Source of the DNA: Streptomyces marokkonensis
Lineage (GTDB): Bacteria; Actinomycetota; Actinomycetes; Streptomycetales; Streptomycetaceae
Reading direction: 5' to 3'
DNA length: 64,000 nt
NCBI RefSeq assembly: GCF_008312835.1
Contig: NZ_VSKS01000001.1
Span: 186,001-250,000, forward strand
Under the pieces are notes generated by a model. It was not told where the DNA came from, did not search any database, and worked only from the letters and a program-made list of their open reading frames with translations. A program made the translations under genes and the position numbers. Of the stretch, positions 1 to 8,249 are shown piece by piece (position 1 is the first letter of the stretch; each line of letters starts with the position of its first letter).

Positions 1-51
1 TCGGCCCGGCGGGTGCACACGGCGCTGGCCGACCGGCAGGGGTGGCTGTGA
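1..51 (+). CDS. 3' end of an upstream gene (partial)
   Basis: Reading from base 1, an open frame encodes SARRVHTALADRQGWL and stops at TGA 49-51. Only 16 residues are visible, so no function can be given. The stop overlaps the GTG at 48 of the next gene in a GTGA arrangement, which suggests a translationally coupled operon. In other Streptomyces, genes like the next one often follow an XRE-type regulator or ImmA/IrrE-type peptidase gene; that is recollection of context, not something visible here. Confidence 0.6.
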   Translation, partial: SARRVHTALADRQGWL

Positions 52-1187
52 CCGTGCTGTCCCTGGTACTCGCCGTGGTCCTGTACGGCTCGCTGCTGTG
101 GACCGTGCGTCAGGTGCTGTGCGATCCGTCCGACCGGCTGCTGCGCGCGGTGTTCCGCTGCCTGCTCTGCGCCGGCCTGTCCTTCCCGTTCGGCCTGCCC
201 GCCTGCGTCCGCGTCGTCGACGGGCTCACCGGGGACGGTGCCGCCAAGCTGCTGCAGAACCTCTGCCTGCTGGGCGCCGTGCACTTCCTCGGATGCTTCT
301 TCATCCACTCGGCGTCCGGCCCCGCGGACGCCCGGGCACGGGTACGGCGGCAGGTGGTGCCGTTCGCCGCCACCGCGGTGGTCGTCTCCGCGGCCATGGC
401 CGTGACGCCGCACGCCGACCGGGGCCACACGTACGCGACGGCGGACATGCGGGTCCCCGGTGTCGCGGTCTTCTACCTCTCGGCCGGCGCCTACCTCACC
501 TATGCCCTGGCGATGGCGCTGTTCTGGACGGTGCGGTACGCGAGACTGGCGGGCCGGCCCCTGGTGACGGGACTGTGGATGGTGGCGGCCGCCCTGGCCG
601 GCATGGTGCTGGCCTCGACGGCGCGGGAGGGGCTGACCCTGGTCCGGCTGCTCGGCGGGGAGGTGCCCCGACCCGTGATCACCGGGGCGAAGCTCCTCCT
701 CGACCTGGCGATTCCGCTCTTCGTGGCCGGCGTGGTCTGGCCGGGGCTCGTGACGCGCTGGGCCAGCATCCGCCTGTGGTGGCACCACGGCCGTGTCCAC
801 CGCCGGCTCGCCCCGCTGTGGACGGCACTGCACACCGCGTTCCCGGAGGACGCGCTCGAACGCACGCCCTCCGGGCGCCGCTGGAACGTGCTGAGTCCCC
901 GGGGAGCGCGCCGGCGCTACTACCGCCGCGTCATCGAGTGCCGGGACGGTCTCGTGAGGATCAGTCCCTACCTGGCGCTGGAGGCGGCCGCGGCCGACGC
1001 CGACGCGCCCCTCCCGCCCGAGGTCGCCGCACGTCATCTGCGGACCGCGCTGCGGGCGTACGCCTCCGGCGCGGCGGCGCCCTCCCGGGCCGTCCCGGTC
1101 GCCCTGCCCGAGGGGAGCGACTCCGGACTGGCGGCCGACGTACGGCAGCTGACCCGCCTCTCCGAGGCGCTGGCCGCACAGTCCTGA
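48..1187 (+). CDS. MAB_1171c-like multi-pass membrane protein
   Basis: This is a 379-residue protein. The N-terminal 230 residues hold about seven hydrophobic segments, the first starting right after the initiator. The remaining 150 residues form a basic cytoplasmic domain with a Trp- and His-rich start (RLWWHHGRVHRRLAPLW). The layout matches the actinobacterial group annotated as MAB_1171c-like putative transporters with a DUF6545-type C-terminus; I recognise the shape and no catalytic residues. GTG 48 was chosen because it overlaps the upstream TGA; GTG 42 is an in-frame alternative. The amidohydrolase gene starts 13 bases downstream, so the genes are probably co-transcribed. Substrate and function are unknown. 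Confidence 0.7.
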   Translation: MTVLSLVLAVVLYGSLLWTVRQVLCDPSDRLLRAVFRCLLCAGLSFPFGLPACVRVVDGLTGDGAAKLLQNLCLLGAVHFLGCFFIHSASGPADARARVRRQVVPFAATAVVVSAAMAVTPHADRGHTYATADMRVPGVAVFYLSAGAYLTYALAMALFWTVRYARLAGRPLVTGLWMVAAALAGMVLASTAREGLTLVRLLGGEVPRPVITGAKLLLDLAIPLFVAGVVWPGLVTRWASIRLWWHHGRVHRRLAPLWTALHTAFPEDALERTPSGRRWNVLSPRGARRRYYRRVIECRDGLVRISPYLALEAAAADADAPLPPEVAARHLRTALRAYASGAAAPSRAVPVALPEGSDSGLAADVRQLTRLSEALAAQS

Positions 1188-1200
1188 ACGAGGAGCGACA

Positions 1201-2394
1201 GTGGACACCCTGATCACGGCCGGGCGCGTGGTGGCCGGACCTCATTCCCAGGTCCTGGCGGACGGCGCCGTGCTGGTCCGCGACGGCGTCATCGCGGACA
1301 CCGGACCACGCCGCGAGGTGGAGTCCCGTGCCCCGGCGGGCGTCCCCCGCCACGACCACCCCGACGGCACGCTGCTGCCCGGCCTCGTCGACGCGCACGT
1401 CCACCTCGCCCTGGACGCCGGGCCCGACCCGGTCACGGCGCTGTGCGGGGCGGACGACGCGACCGTGGCCAAGGGCATCGCGGAGCGTGCTCTCGGCCTG
1501 CTGAGCACGGGGGTCACCACCGTGCGGGACCTCGGCGACCGCAACGGGCTGGTGACGGAGTTCCGCGACGCCGTCGGGGCGGGCCGGCTGCCCGGCCCCC
1601 GTGTCCTGGCGGCGGGCACTCCCTTGACGGCACCCGGCGGACACTGCTGGTTCCTGGGCGGCGAGGTGTCCGGCGAGGACGCCGTGAGGGCGCTGGTCCG
1701 CCGCAACGTGGAGCGGGGCGCCGACCTCGTCAAGGTGATGGCCACGGGCGGGGGCATCACCAAGGGCGGTCCGCCGATCTGGGCGCCCCAGTTCACGGCC
1801 GGGGAACTGAGGGCCGTCGTGGAGGAGGCGGCGCGCGCGGGCCTGCCGGTGGCGGCGCACGCGCACGGCACCGAGGGCATTGTCGCGGCGGTTGCGGCCG
1901 GTGTGAGCACGATCGAGCACTGCACCTGGGTCGACCGGGACGGGTTCCGGCTCCTCGACGACGTCGTCGACGAGATCGCCGCCCGTGACATCCGGGTCTG
2001 CCCGGCGGCCAGCCCCGACTGGCGCGGCTTCGCCGAGCGCTGCGGCGCCGAGCGCGCGGCGGAGATGTTCGGCGGGATCCGGCGCATGCGTGAGCGCGGC
2101 GTGCGGCTGCTCACCGGCACGGACGCGGGCGTGAGCCGGGCGGTCTTCGACGACTTCGTGTCCAGCCTCGAGTTCTTCGCCCATCTGGGCTGCACCCCGG
2201 CGGAGATCGTGGACCTGGCCACCTGCCAGACGGCGGAGGCGATCGGGCTGCGGGGGGTCACGGGCCGCCTCCTGCCCGGTCTCCGCGCGGACCTCCTGGT
2301 CGTCGGCGGCGATCCCCTGACCGATCTCCAGGCACTGCGACGCGTCCGGCTGGTCATGGCGGACGGCCGCGTGCACACACCTGGGGGTGCATGA
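1201..2394 (+). CDS. Amidohydrolase-family metal-dependent hydrolase
   Basis: The 397-residue protein has the composite-domain/TIM-barrel plan of imidazolonepropionase- and prolidase-like amidohydrolases. The metal motif DAHVHL follows the N-terminal beta-sandwich strand (LLPGLVDAHVHL, about residues 60-71). A lysine in VKVMATGGG is the likely carbamylated metal bridge, followed by AHAHG and IEHCTW histidines and the TGTDAG aspartate, so the full metal-ligand set is present. The C-terminal ADLLVVGGDPL strand closes the sandwich. It starts at GTG behind a GAGGAG ribosome-binding site. Likely substrates are cyclic amides or C-terminal Xaa-Pro/Arg peptides, but the sequence does not decide. It lies 13 bases after the membrane protein and overlaps the next small ORF by ATGA. 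Confidence 0.85.
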   Translation: MDTLITAGRVVAGPHSQVLADGAVLVRDGVIADTGPRREVESRAPAGVPRHDHPDGTLLPGLVDAHVHLALDAGPDPVTALCGADDATVAKGIAERALGLLSTGVTTVRDLGDRNGLVTEFRDAVGAGRLPGPRVLAAGTPLTAPGGHCWFLGGEVSGEDAVRALVRRNVERGADLVKVMATGGGITKGGPPIWAPQFTAGELRAVVEEAARAGLPVAAHAHGTEGIVAAVAAGVSTIEHCTWVDRDGFRLLDDVVDEIAARDIRVCPAASPDWRGFAERCGAERAAEMFGGIRRMRERGVRLLTGTDAGVSRAVFDDFVSSLEFFAHLGCTPAEIVDLATCQTAEAIGLRGVTGRLLPGLRADLLVVGGDPLTDLQALRRVRLVMADGRVHTPGGA

Positions 2395-2984
2395 CGAGCT
2401 TCCCCACGTGGGCGGGGGCGCTGGTCCGCCGGCTGGGACCGGCGCGTGACGCCGTGCTCGGCACGCTGCTGACGGGCGCCGGCACACCGGCCGCCGGTCC
2501 GGCCGGCTCCCTGGCCCTGTTCGCGGCGGCGTCGTTCCTCGCCGGGGCCATGGACGCGGTCACGGACGTCGCGCAGAACGCCCGCGGCCTGCCCGGACCC
2601 GACACCGAGCCGGCCGCGGAGGAGGACACCCCGGACGGTGACCGCCGGCAGGAGCGCGGGGTGACCGCGTGGAGCCGCACCACCTACGTGCCGGCCCCTC
2701 TCGTCCTCATGGCCCGGATCATCCCCGGCCGGTACCCCGCCCGGGGCCCGGCTCCGTCACCTCCCCCCTCCCGCGCTCGACGGCCGTCCGCAGCTCGCCC
2801 CCTGACGGCACGGCCGGGCCCTCGCATCCGTACGGGGGGCCGACGCCGTTTCAGCGCGGTACGGCCTCGCCCTCCCGTTCCCTCCAGCCGACCCACCGCG
2901 AGCACACCGCCACCAGCACCGCGGAGGCCGCGACCACCGCCATGCCGACCGTCAGATCGGTGTGTCCGGCGACGAAGCCGATGA
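2391..2984 (+). CDS. Hypothetical protein, coupled to the amidohydrolase
   Basis: The ATG overlaps the amidohydrolase stop (ATGA). Third codon positions are nearly all G/C for about the first 115 codons, which supports real coding there. That part contains one hydrophobic stretch (about residues 42-60, GSLALFAAASFLAGAMDAV) followed by an acidic linker. After about base 2755 codon bias collapses into Pro/Arg/Ser-rich sequence that runs 134 bases into the converging MFS gene. The original gene therefore probably ended earlier and the tail is read-through after a frameshift or stop loss. No family recognised. Confidence 0.45.
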   Translation: MTSFPTWAGALVRRLGPARDAVLGTLLTGAGTPAAGPAGSLALFAAASFLAGAMDAVTDVAQNARGLPGPDTEPAAEEDTPDGDRRQERGVTAWSRTTYVPAPLVLMARIIPGRYPARGPAPSPPPSRARRPSAARPLTARPGPRIRTGGRRRFSAVRPRPPVPSSRPTASTPPPAPRRPRPPPCRPSDRCVRRRSR

Positions 2985-4038
2985 GGGCCGGGCCCGCGAG
3001 GAGGCCGGTGGTGCCCATGGCGGCGACCAGGGCCAGGGCGCCCGGTCCCTCGGCCGCCGCGGCGACGTAGAGACAGGGGGTCACCGTCGCCATGCCCAGA
3101 CCGACGCAGGCGAAGCCGATGAGCGCGGGCCAGGTGCCACCGGCCAGCAGGGCGAGGGCCAGTCCCGCACCGGCCACGGTGCTGCCCACCCGGACCAGGC
3201 GCGCGTCGCCCCAGCGGCTCCGCCAGCCGTCCCCCAGCAGCCGCGCCAGCACCATCATCACCGAAACGACGGCGATGCCCAGCGGCGCCAGCTGCCCCGA
3301 CGCGCCGGTCTCCTCCGTCAGGTAGAGCGCCGACCAGTCGTTCATGGCGCCCTCGACGACCGTGCCGAACACCATGGCGCAGCCCAGCCAGAGGGCCGTG
3401 CGCGAGGCGCCGGACAGGCTCCGCAGGCCCTTCTTCTCCTCCGTGGGCCGCTCCCCGGGCGCGGGAGCCGGGTCGTCGGGCGACAGGCGGGTCCGCGCGC
3501 CGGCCAGCAGCAGCACCGACAGCGCCGCCGCCACCGCGAAGTGCGCGGTCAGGGAGTGCGTCACGCCGTTCATGCCGGAGGCCAGCAGCGCGCCCCCGAG
3601 CGAGCCGCCGCTGAACGTCGCGTGCAGCTGGGCCATCGCGGCCCGCCCGTGACGGGACTCCAGTGCGGCGCCCTGCGCGTTCATGGCGACGTTGAGGCAG
3701 CCGACGGCCACCCCGTCCACGAAGATCACCAGCAGCACCAGCGGGTAACTGCCGGCCGTGGACAGCGCGGGCAGCACCGCCACCATGACCAGGGCGGACC
3801 AGAGCGCCAGCCGCCGTGAGCCCAGCCGCCGCATCAGATGGGCGATCAGCGGGAAGGCCACCGCGGCCCCGACCCCGCACACCATCAGCAGCAGACCCAC
3901 CTGTGTCTCGCCCAGGCCGAACCGGGACTTCAGGGCGGGCAGCCGGGAGGCCCAGGTGGCGTACTGGAAGCCGAGGAAGCAGAACAGCGCGGCCGTCGCC
4001 AGTTGGTCACGGCGGAAATCGCCGAGTGTGGACAGCAT
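2851..4038 (-). CDS. MFS transporter, probable exporter of the adjacent cluster
   Basis: A 395-residue, twelve-segment major facilitator protein. The N-terminus shows the first helix and a loop rich in Arg/Lys (HLMRRLGSRRLALWSA, a motif-A-like segment between helices 2 and 3). A longer cytoplasmic loop after helix 6 (SPDDPAPAPGERPTEEKKG) separates the two halves. It resembles the YbjJ/FucP-like branch. The start is only five bases after the stop of the decarboxylase/GNAT gene, making it the last gene of a four-gene minus-strand operon. Position and class suggest export of the product made by the upstream enzymes (inference). Its 3' end converges on the small plus-strand ORF. Confidence 0.85.
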   Translation of the reverse strand: MLSTLGDFRRDQLATAALFCFLGFQYATWASRLPALKSRFGLGETQVGLLLMVCGVGAAVAFPLIAHLMRRLGSRRLALWSALVMVAVLPALSTAGSYPLVLLVIFVDGVAVGCLNVAMNAQGAALESRHGRAAMAQLHATFSGGSLGGALLASGMNGVTHSLTAHFAVAAALSVLLLAGARTRLSPDDPAPAPGERPTEEKKGLRSLSGASRTALWLGCAMVFGTVVEGAMNDWSALYLTEETGASGQLAPLGIAVVSVMMVLARLLGDGWRSRWGDARLVRVGSTVAGAGLALALLAGGTWPALIGFACVGLGMATVTPCLYVAAAAEGPGALALVAAMGTTGLLAGPALIGFVAGHTDLTVGMAVVAASAVLVAVCSRWVGWREREGEAVPR

Positions 4039-4043
4039 GAGCG

Positions 4044-5741
4044 TCAGGACCCCTCTTCCGGGCCGCCGGAGCGGTGGTACTGGACCGGGCAGGACATGTA
4101 GACGGCGCCGTCGCCGTAACTCCCGTGGAGCTCGGCCCCCGGGTCGGGCCGGTAGCCGTGCCGGACCCAGAAGCTCTCCGTCCCGCCGACGGCGATCAGC
4201 GAGATCCGCTCGTACGACGACCTGCCCGCGACCGCCGTGAGGTGGCGCAGGAGCCTGCTCCCCAGCCCTCGGCCGCGCAGGTCGTCCGCGATCACGAGGT
4301 CGTGCAGGTGCAGATTGCGCGAGTCGAACGTCCGCTCCTCCGGCCGGGTCAGATCGGGGTAGCGGAACCGGGGGTAGGGCAGGGCGAGGACGTAGCCCGC
4401 CACACGGTCCCCGGTCTCCAGGACGAAGCAGGTCCCCGGGGACGCCCGGCCCCGGGAGCGCAGCGCCCGGTCCCCCTCGGACAGGGAGGCAGGCGCGTAC
4501 GCCTCCGCCTCCAGGGCGGCGATCCGCGGCCAGTCGCCCTCGGTGACGGCACGGATGCGTACGTCCGGACCGTCACCGCCCACGCAGACGCGCGGGAGCG
4601 GACCGAAGCCGTTGAAGCCCTCGGTCGTGTAACTGGCGGCGTAGGCGCCGGTGGACAGCACCCAGACCGGGTCGCCCGACGCGACCTCCCGCGGCACCCG
4701 TACCCGGCGGTGCTCGTGGGCGTAGGCGTCGTCGCTGTCGCAGGTGGGGCCCGCGACGACGGCCGGCACCAGGTCCGCGTCGGTCAGGCCGGGGTGGGAC
4801 GGGAAGACGAGCGGGTACTGCACCTCGTCCATCTCGTACAGCCCGTTGAACTTGCCGCAGCTCAGATACAGCCAGTGCTCACGCTCCCCGTCCGGCTGCA
4901 GCCGTGACGTCAGCCGGGCGACATGGGCCCTGATCGCTCCGTGGCCGGCGACCAGATGGCGGCCCGGTTCCACCACGAAGCCCAGGGGACGGGGCGAGAG
5001 GCCGGCGAGCCGCTCCATGCCCTCGCGCAGCACGGCGAAGATCTTGTCCAGCGGAGGGTCCAGTGGTGCGCCCCGGCGGTCGACGTAACCGAGTGCCGGC
5101 AGCCCGCCGCCGAGGTTGACGTGGTCCGGCACGATCCCCCGCCCGTGCAGTGCCGTGAGGACGTCGGCCAGGGTCGCGAAGGCCTGCTGCCACGCCTCGG
5201 CGGTCATCTGCTGGGAACCGACGTGCACCGACAGCCCGGCGGGGACAAGGCCCGCGTCCCGTGCCGTCTCCAGCACCCGCACGGCGTCGTCCGCCGAGCA
5301 CCCGAACTTCCGGCTCAGCCCCCACAGCGCGCCCTCACCGGTGGTCGCCACCCGGCAGAACACCCGTGCGCCCGGCGCGTGTCCGGCCAGCGCCGCCACG
5401 TCCTCCACGCTGTCCGTGGCGAAGTCCCGGATGCCGAGCCGGTGCGCCTCGGCGATGTTCCGGTCGGACTTGACCGTGTTGCCGTAGTGGATCCGGTGCA
5501 CCGGCACACCCGTCGCCAGAGCGAGGGTGATCTCCCGGGGGCTCGCCGCGTCGAAACCGGCGCCCCGGCCCGCCAGGCGGGCCAGGACCTCCTGAACCGG
5601 ACACGCCTTCATGGCGAACCGCACGTCCACGCCGGGCAGTTCCCCGATCAGGGTGTCGTACCGGGCGGCCACCCCGTCCAGGTCGTAGACGAGCGCGTCC
5701 TCGGTGGCGGCCGCGAGAGCGGAACGCAGGGCCCCGTTCAC
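4044..5741 (-). CDS. Fold-III PLP decarboxylase fused to GNAT acetyltransferase
   Basis: A 565-residue fusion. Residues 1-390 are an alanine-racemase-fold amino-acid decarboxylase of the ornithine/lysine/diaminopimelate type: PLP lysine K45 in FAMKACP, H173 in HVGSQ, the phosphate loop GGGLP at 211-215, EPGR 258-261, catalytic-type C334 in GPTCDSDD, and Y367 followed by EGFNGFG. Residues about 394-560 are a GNAT domain with the acetyl-CoA loop DLRGRGLGS (488-496). Decarboxylases of this family end after the FNGF motif, so the acetyltransferase is a true C-terminal addition. Simplest reading (inference): a diamine or amine is made by decarboxylation and then N-acylated. GTG start overlaps the upstream stop (GTGA); the MFS gene follows after 5 bases. 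Confidence 0.85.
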   Translation of the reverse strand: MNGALRSALAAATEDALVYDLDGVAARYDTLIGELPGVDVRFAMKACPVQEVLARLAGRGAGFDAASPREITLALATGVPVHRIHYGNTVKSDRNIAEAHRLGIRDFATDSVEDVAALAGHAPGARVFCRVATTGEGALWGLSRKFGCSADDAVRVLETARDAGLVPAGLSVHVGSQQMTAEAWQQAFATLADVLTALHGRGIVPDHVNLGGGLPALGYVDRRGAPLDPPLDKIFAVLREGMERLAGLSPRPLGFVVEPGRHLVAGHGAIRAHVARLTSRLQPDGEREHWLYLSCGKFNGLYEMDEVQYPLVFPSHPGLTDADLVPAVVAGPTCDSDDAYAHEHRRVRVPREVASGDPVWVLSTGAYAASYTTEGFNGFGPLPRVCVGGDGPDVRIRAVTEGDWPRIAALEAEAYAPASLSEGDRALRSRGRASPGTCFVLETGDRVAGYVLALPYPRFRYPDLTRPEERTFDSRNLHLHDLVIADDLRGRGLGSRLLRHLTAVAGRSSYERISLIAVGGTESFWVRHGYRPDPGAELHGSYGDGAVYMSCPVQYHRSGGPEEGS

Positions 5742-7069
5742 CGGGGGGTTCCCCGCACCTCGACGCCCCCGCTCGCTGTGACCAGGGCCTCCCAGGACTC
5801 GATCAGCAGCACGAAGTCCTCGGTGTCGCGCGCCGCCTCCTCCAGCAGCCGCTCCCGGTCCGCCGCCATGCCGCGCGCGAACTCGGCGTACTTACCGCCC
5901 AGCCGGGTGTACGCCGCCTCGACGGTGTCCAGCCGGTGCGCGTTCCCGGTGCGGTCCAGTCCCACGCTCTCGGTGAGGAACGCGGCGAACGGCGCCGGGT
6001 CGAGGCGCCCCTCGTCGTCCAGCAGCCCGGCTCCCGCCCCGGCCATCCGGTCGTAGACGTGGTGCAGGTACGGCATCGACAGCAGGAACTTCACGAACCG
6101 GGTCTGGTACGCCAGGAATCCGGCGTGGGTGCGGCGCTCCCCGGTGTAGTAGTTCTCGATGTGCCGGTTGTGCAGGACCCCGGGCAGCTCGGCGTCGTAC
6201 ACGGCGTGGATGAGGAAGTAGTCGCTGCCGATGGTCGCGGTGGCCGGCGGCAGCGGCAGCCGTTCGTACACGTCCCGGGTGAACGCGATGTTGGACATGT
6301 CGACGCGCATCGGGTCGACCAGCGTCAGCGTCGAGTGGTCTCCCGTGAAGGGCACCGGTCCGGCGCCCCTGAAGGACTCCTCGACCAGGGCCCGCTTCTC
6401 CTCGTCCGGCCAGTGTGCGGGCGCCCACAGGCCGACGACCTCCTCGTACACCTCCTTGTCGAGCTCCTGGATCTCGCCGATGTCGACGGAGAGTTCCCCG
6501 ATGAAGGAGGCGCCCACCATCGAGACGGGGCGATGGGCCAGCGCGGGGTCGAGGGCCACCTCCGACACCGCGGTCACGGCCTCCGAGGCGCGTCGGCCCA
6601 GGGACGCCAGCTCGTGGTGGACGGGGAAGACCGGTTCTCCGTCGAGGAGTTGATAACGGGAGTCGGAGTCCCGCCGGTGCACCGAGCGGCAGCCCAGTGC
6701 GGCCGCCACGAGGAAGGCGCGGTTGGTGCAGGCGCCGTAGGAGACGGCGTCCGGGAGCATGAGGTCGAGCAGCCGGTCCGGCCCGGGGAGCGCGGACCGC
6801 TCGATCGCCGTGCGCAGGAAGTCCCGCTGGGCCGTCTCGTCGAGGTGGTGCACGACGACGTGCGGCACCTCGGGGAGTGCGGCGACCGTCCGGGCGTGGG
6901 CGGCCAGGGTCGCTTCGTCGCAGGAGTCGAGGATCAGCAGACGCACTTCGACGTCGAAGTTCCGGACGGCGTGGGCGGCTTCGGCGCCGATGGCCGTGAT
7001 GGCCGCGGAGCACTCCCTGTTGGTCGGGAGGGCCAGGCATATCCGGTGCACGTCGGTTCCCCGCCTCAT
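5738..7069 (-). CDS. Uncharacterised 443-residue protein of the PhyH/decarboxylase operon
   Basis: I cannot assign this protein with certainty; it may be the family annotated as DUF6271. The N-terminus (HRICLALPTNRE, then VRLLILDS at about 42-49) alternates hydrophobic strands and Asp residues like a Rossmann or GT-A glycosyltransferase-type nucleotide fold. It also has an SDSRYQLLDGEPVF segment, GDHSTLTLVDP, SDYFLIHAVYD and a long helical C-terminus. There is no signal peptide and no membrane segment. It overlaps the PhyH gene upstream (ATGA) and the decarboxylase gene downstream (GTGA), so translation of all three is coupled. The context implies a biosynthetic or tailoring step on a small molecule. 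Confidence 0.75.
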   Translation of the reverse strand: MRRGTDVHRICLALPTNRECSAAITAIGAEAAHAVRNFDVEVRLLILDSCDEATLAAHARTVAALPEVPHVVVHHLDETAQRDFLRTAIERSALPGPDRLLDLMLPDAVSYGACTNRAFLVAAALGCRSVHRRDSDSRYQLLDGEPVFPVHHELASLGRRASEAVTAVSEVALDPALAHRPVSMVGASFIGELSVDIGEIQELDKEVYEEVVGLWAPAHWPDEEKRALVEESFRGAGPVPFTGDHSTLTLVDPMRVDMSNIAFTRDVYERLPLPPATATIGSDYFLIHAVYDAELPGVLHNRHIENYYTGERRTHAGFLAYQTRFVKFLLSMPYLHHVYDRMAGAGAGLLDDEGRLDPAPFAAFLTESVGLDRTGNAHRLDTVEAAYTRLGGKYAEFARGMAADRERLLEEAARDTEDFVLLIESWEALVTASGGVEVRGTPR

Positions 7070-8091
7070 CGTGTCCCCTCGTGCCAGGCGTCGAGCCCCA
7101 GCAACGTGCGCCCCAGGCCGTTGAGTTCGGCCGGCCCGTAGCGCAGGGACTCGTGCCGCTCCGCGTCGCCGAGCAGGGTCGCGTTCCAGTCGGGCGTGCT
7201 GAGCGTGCGCCAGGACTCCACCCGCGACCGGCGCAGCATCTCGTGCTCCTCGAGCGCGGGCATCATCGACAGGTACTGCACCGCCCGCACCCCGTCGGCC
7301 GAGGTGTTGGGGGCCACGCCGTGCGCCAGCATCCCGTTGAAGATCAGCAGGTCACCGGCCTCGAGCCGGGGCCGGACGACGGGGAACTCCGTGCGGTCGG
7401 CCCCGGGCCGGATCGGGTCCCGGCCGGGGGGCTGCCCGGCCTTCCACTCGTCGAACCGGCGGAAGAGCTCCGGAGAGCACTGGAAGCCGCCGTGGCCCGG
7501 TTCCGTGCCGGTGAGCGCGATGATGCCCTGCACCCGCTGCGGCGGCACACTCGCCGTGGTGTCCACGTCCCAGTGCAGCTCGATGTCGAAGCCCTCGTCC
7601 GCGGGATCGATCAGGGAGCGCGAGCGGTTCCTCACGTTGGGCGGATTCAGGTTGAGCCGGTCCAGGGTGACCCAGAGCTCCTCGCAGTCCCAGACGTCCA
7701 CGAAGGCGTCGTGGACCCGCCGGGTCTGCCGGCTGTCCCAGATCAGCTGGTGGTGGTACGCCTCGACGAAGCCGTAGACGAACAGGTCCCGGTCGAGGTC
7801 CGAGCGGAAGGTGCGCTCCCGGTACCAGGTGTCGGGGCGCCGCGGGTCGAGGCCCTGGAACTCCCAGGCGAACTCCAGCAGCAGCTTGGCCGCGTCGGGG
7901 GAGATCGCCTCCGGGACCACCACGTAGCCGTGGTTCTGCCAGGACGCGAACTGCTCCTCGGAGAGCACCCGCAGCGGCAGGTCCTTGGTCAGATGCCTCA
8001 GCTGCGTCTCGGCGAGGTAGGTCTCACCGTCGGCGCTGAAGTAGGGGCGCTCGGAGGCGGCGCGGTGTAAGTAGCGGTGGTGCGTCGTCAT
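7066..8091 (-). CDS. Phytanoyl-CoA dioxygenase (PhyH)-family Fe/2-oxoglutarate oxygenase
   Basis: A 341-residue cupin-fold oxygenase. The facial iron triad is visible: H173 and D175 in ELHWDVD, and H257 in MLAHGVAPN. R269 is placed to bind 2-oxoglutarate. Because aspartate is present at the HxD position, hydroxylation or a related oxidation is expected rather than halogenation (halogenases of this class carry Ala/Gly there). It is the first gene of the operon. An ATG start with a GGAG ribosome-binding site 8 bases upstream supports the start. The promoter must lie in or beyond the polypurine repeat at 8133-8241. The substrate is unknown; an amino acid or the amine from the neighbouring decarboxylase are the obvious candidates. 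Confidence 0.85.
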   Translation of the reverse strand: MTTHHRYLHRAASERPYFSADGETYLAETQLRHLTKDLPLRVLSEEQFASWQNHGYVVVPEAISPDAAKLLLEFAWEFQGLDPRRPDTWYRERTFRSDLDRDLFVYGFVEAYHHQLIWDSRQTRRVHDAFVDVWDCEELWVTLDRLNLNPPNVRNRSRSLIDPADEGFDIELHWDVDTTASVPPQRVQGIIALTGTEPGHGGFQCSPELFRRFDEWKAGQPPGRDPIRPGADRTEFPVVRPRLEAGDLLIFNGMLAHGVAPNTSADGVRAVQYLSMMPALEEHEMLRRSRVESWRTLSTPDWNATLLGDAERHESLRYGPAELNGLGRTLLGLDAWHEGTR

Positions 8092-8132
8092 GCGGTACTC
8101 CGGAGATCGGGATCACTCACGGCGTGCGGACC

Positions 8133-8241
8133 GAAGGAATGAGGGAAGGAAGGACGGAAGGAAGGACGGAAGGACGGAAGGACGGAAGGAAGAAGGGAAG
8201 GAGGAGGGAAGAGGGAAGAAGGAGGGAAAGAGGGAGGAAGG
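8133..8241 (+). repeat. Polypurine GGAA/GGAC microsatellite tract
   Basis: About 109 bases built from GGAA and GGAC tetramers, with only four cytosines and one thymine. Bases 8184-8241 are 58 consecutive purines. It fills most of the gap between the end of the GH3 gene (8250) and the start of the PhyH gene (8091), so the PhyH operon's promoter or leader must include it; an RNA made from the minus strand would be a pyrimidine (UUCC-type) tract. Such mirror-rich purine runs can form triplex DNA and change length by slippage. Confidence 0.9.
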
Positions 8242-8249
8242 CCGGTGCC

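Noticed and set aside
7066-8091. PhyH protein as a radical halogenase
   Set aside because: The iron-binding motif keeps D175 (HWD); Fe/2OG halogenases replace this Asp by Ala or Gly to leave room for chloride.
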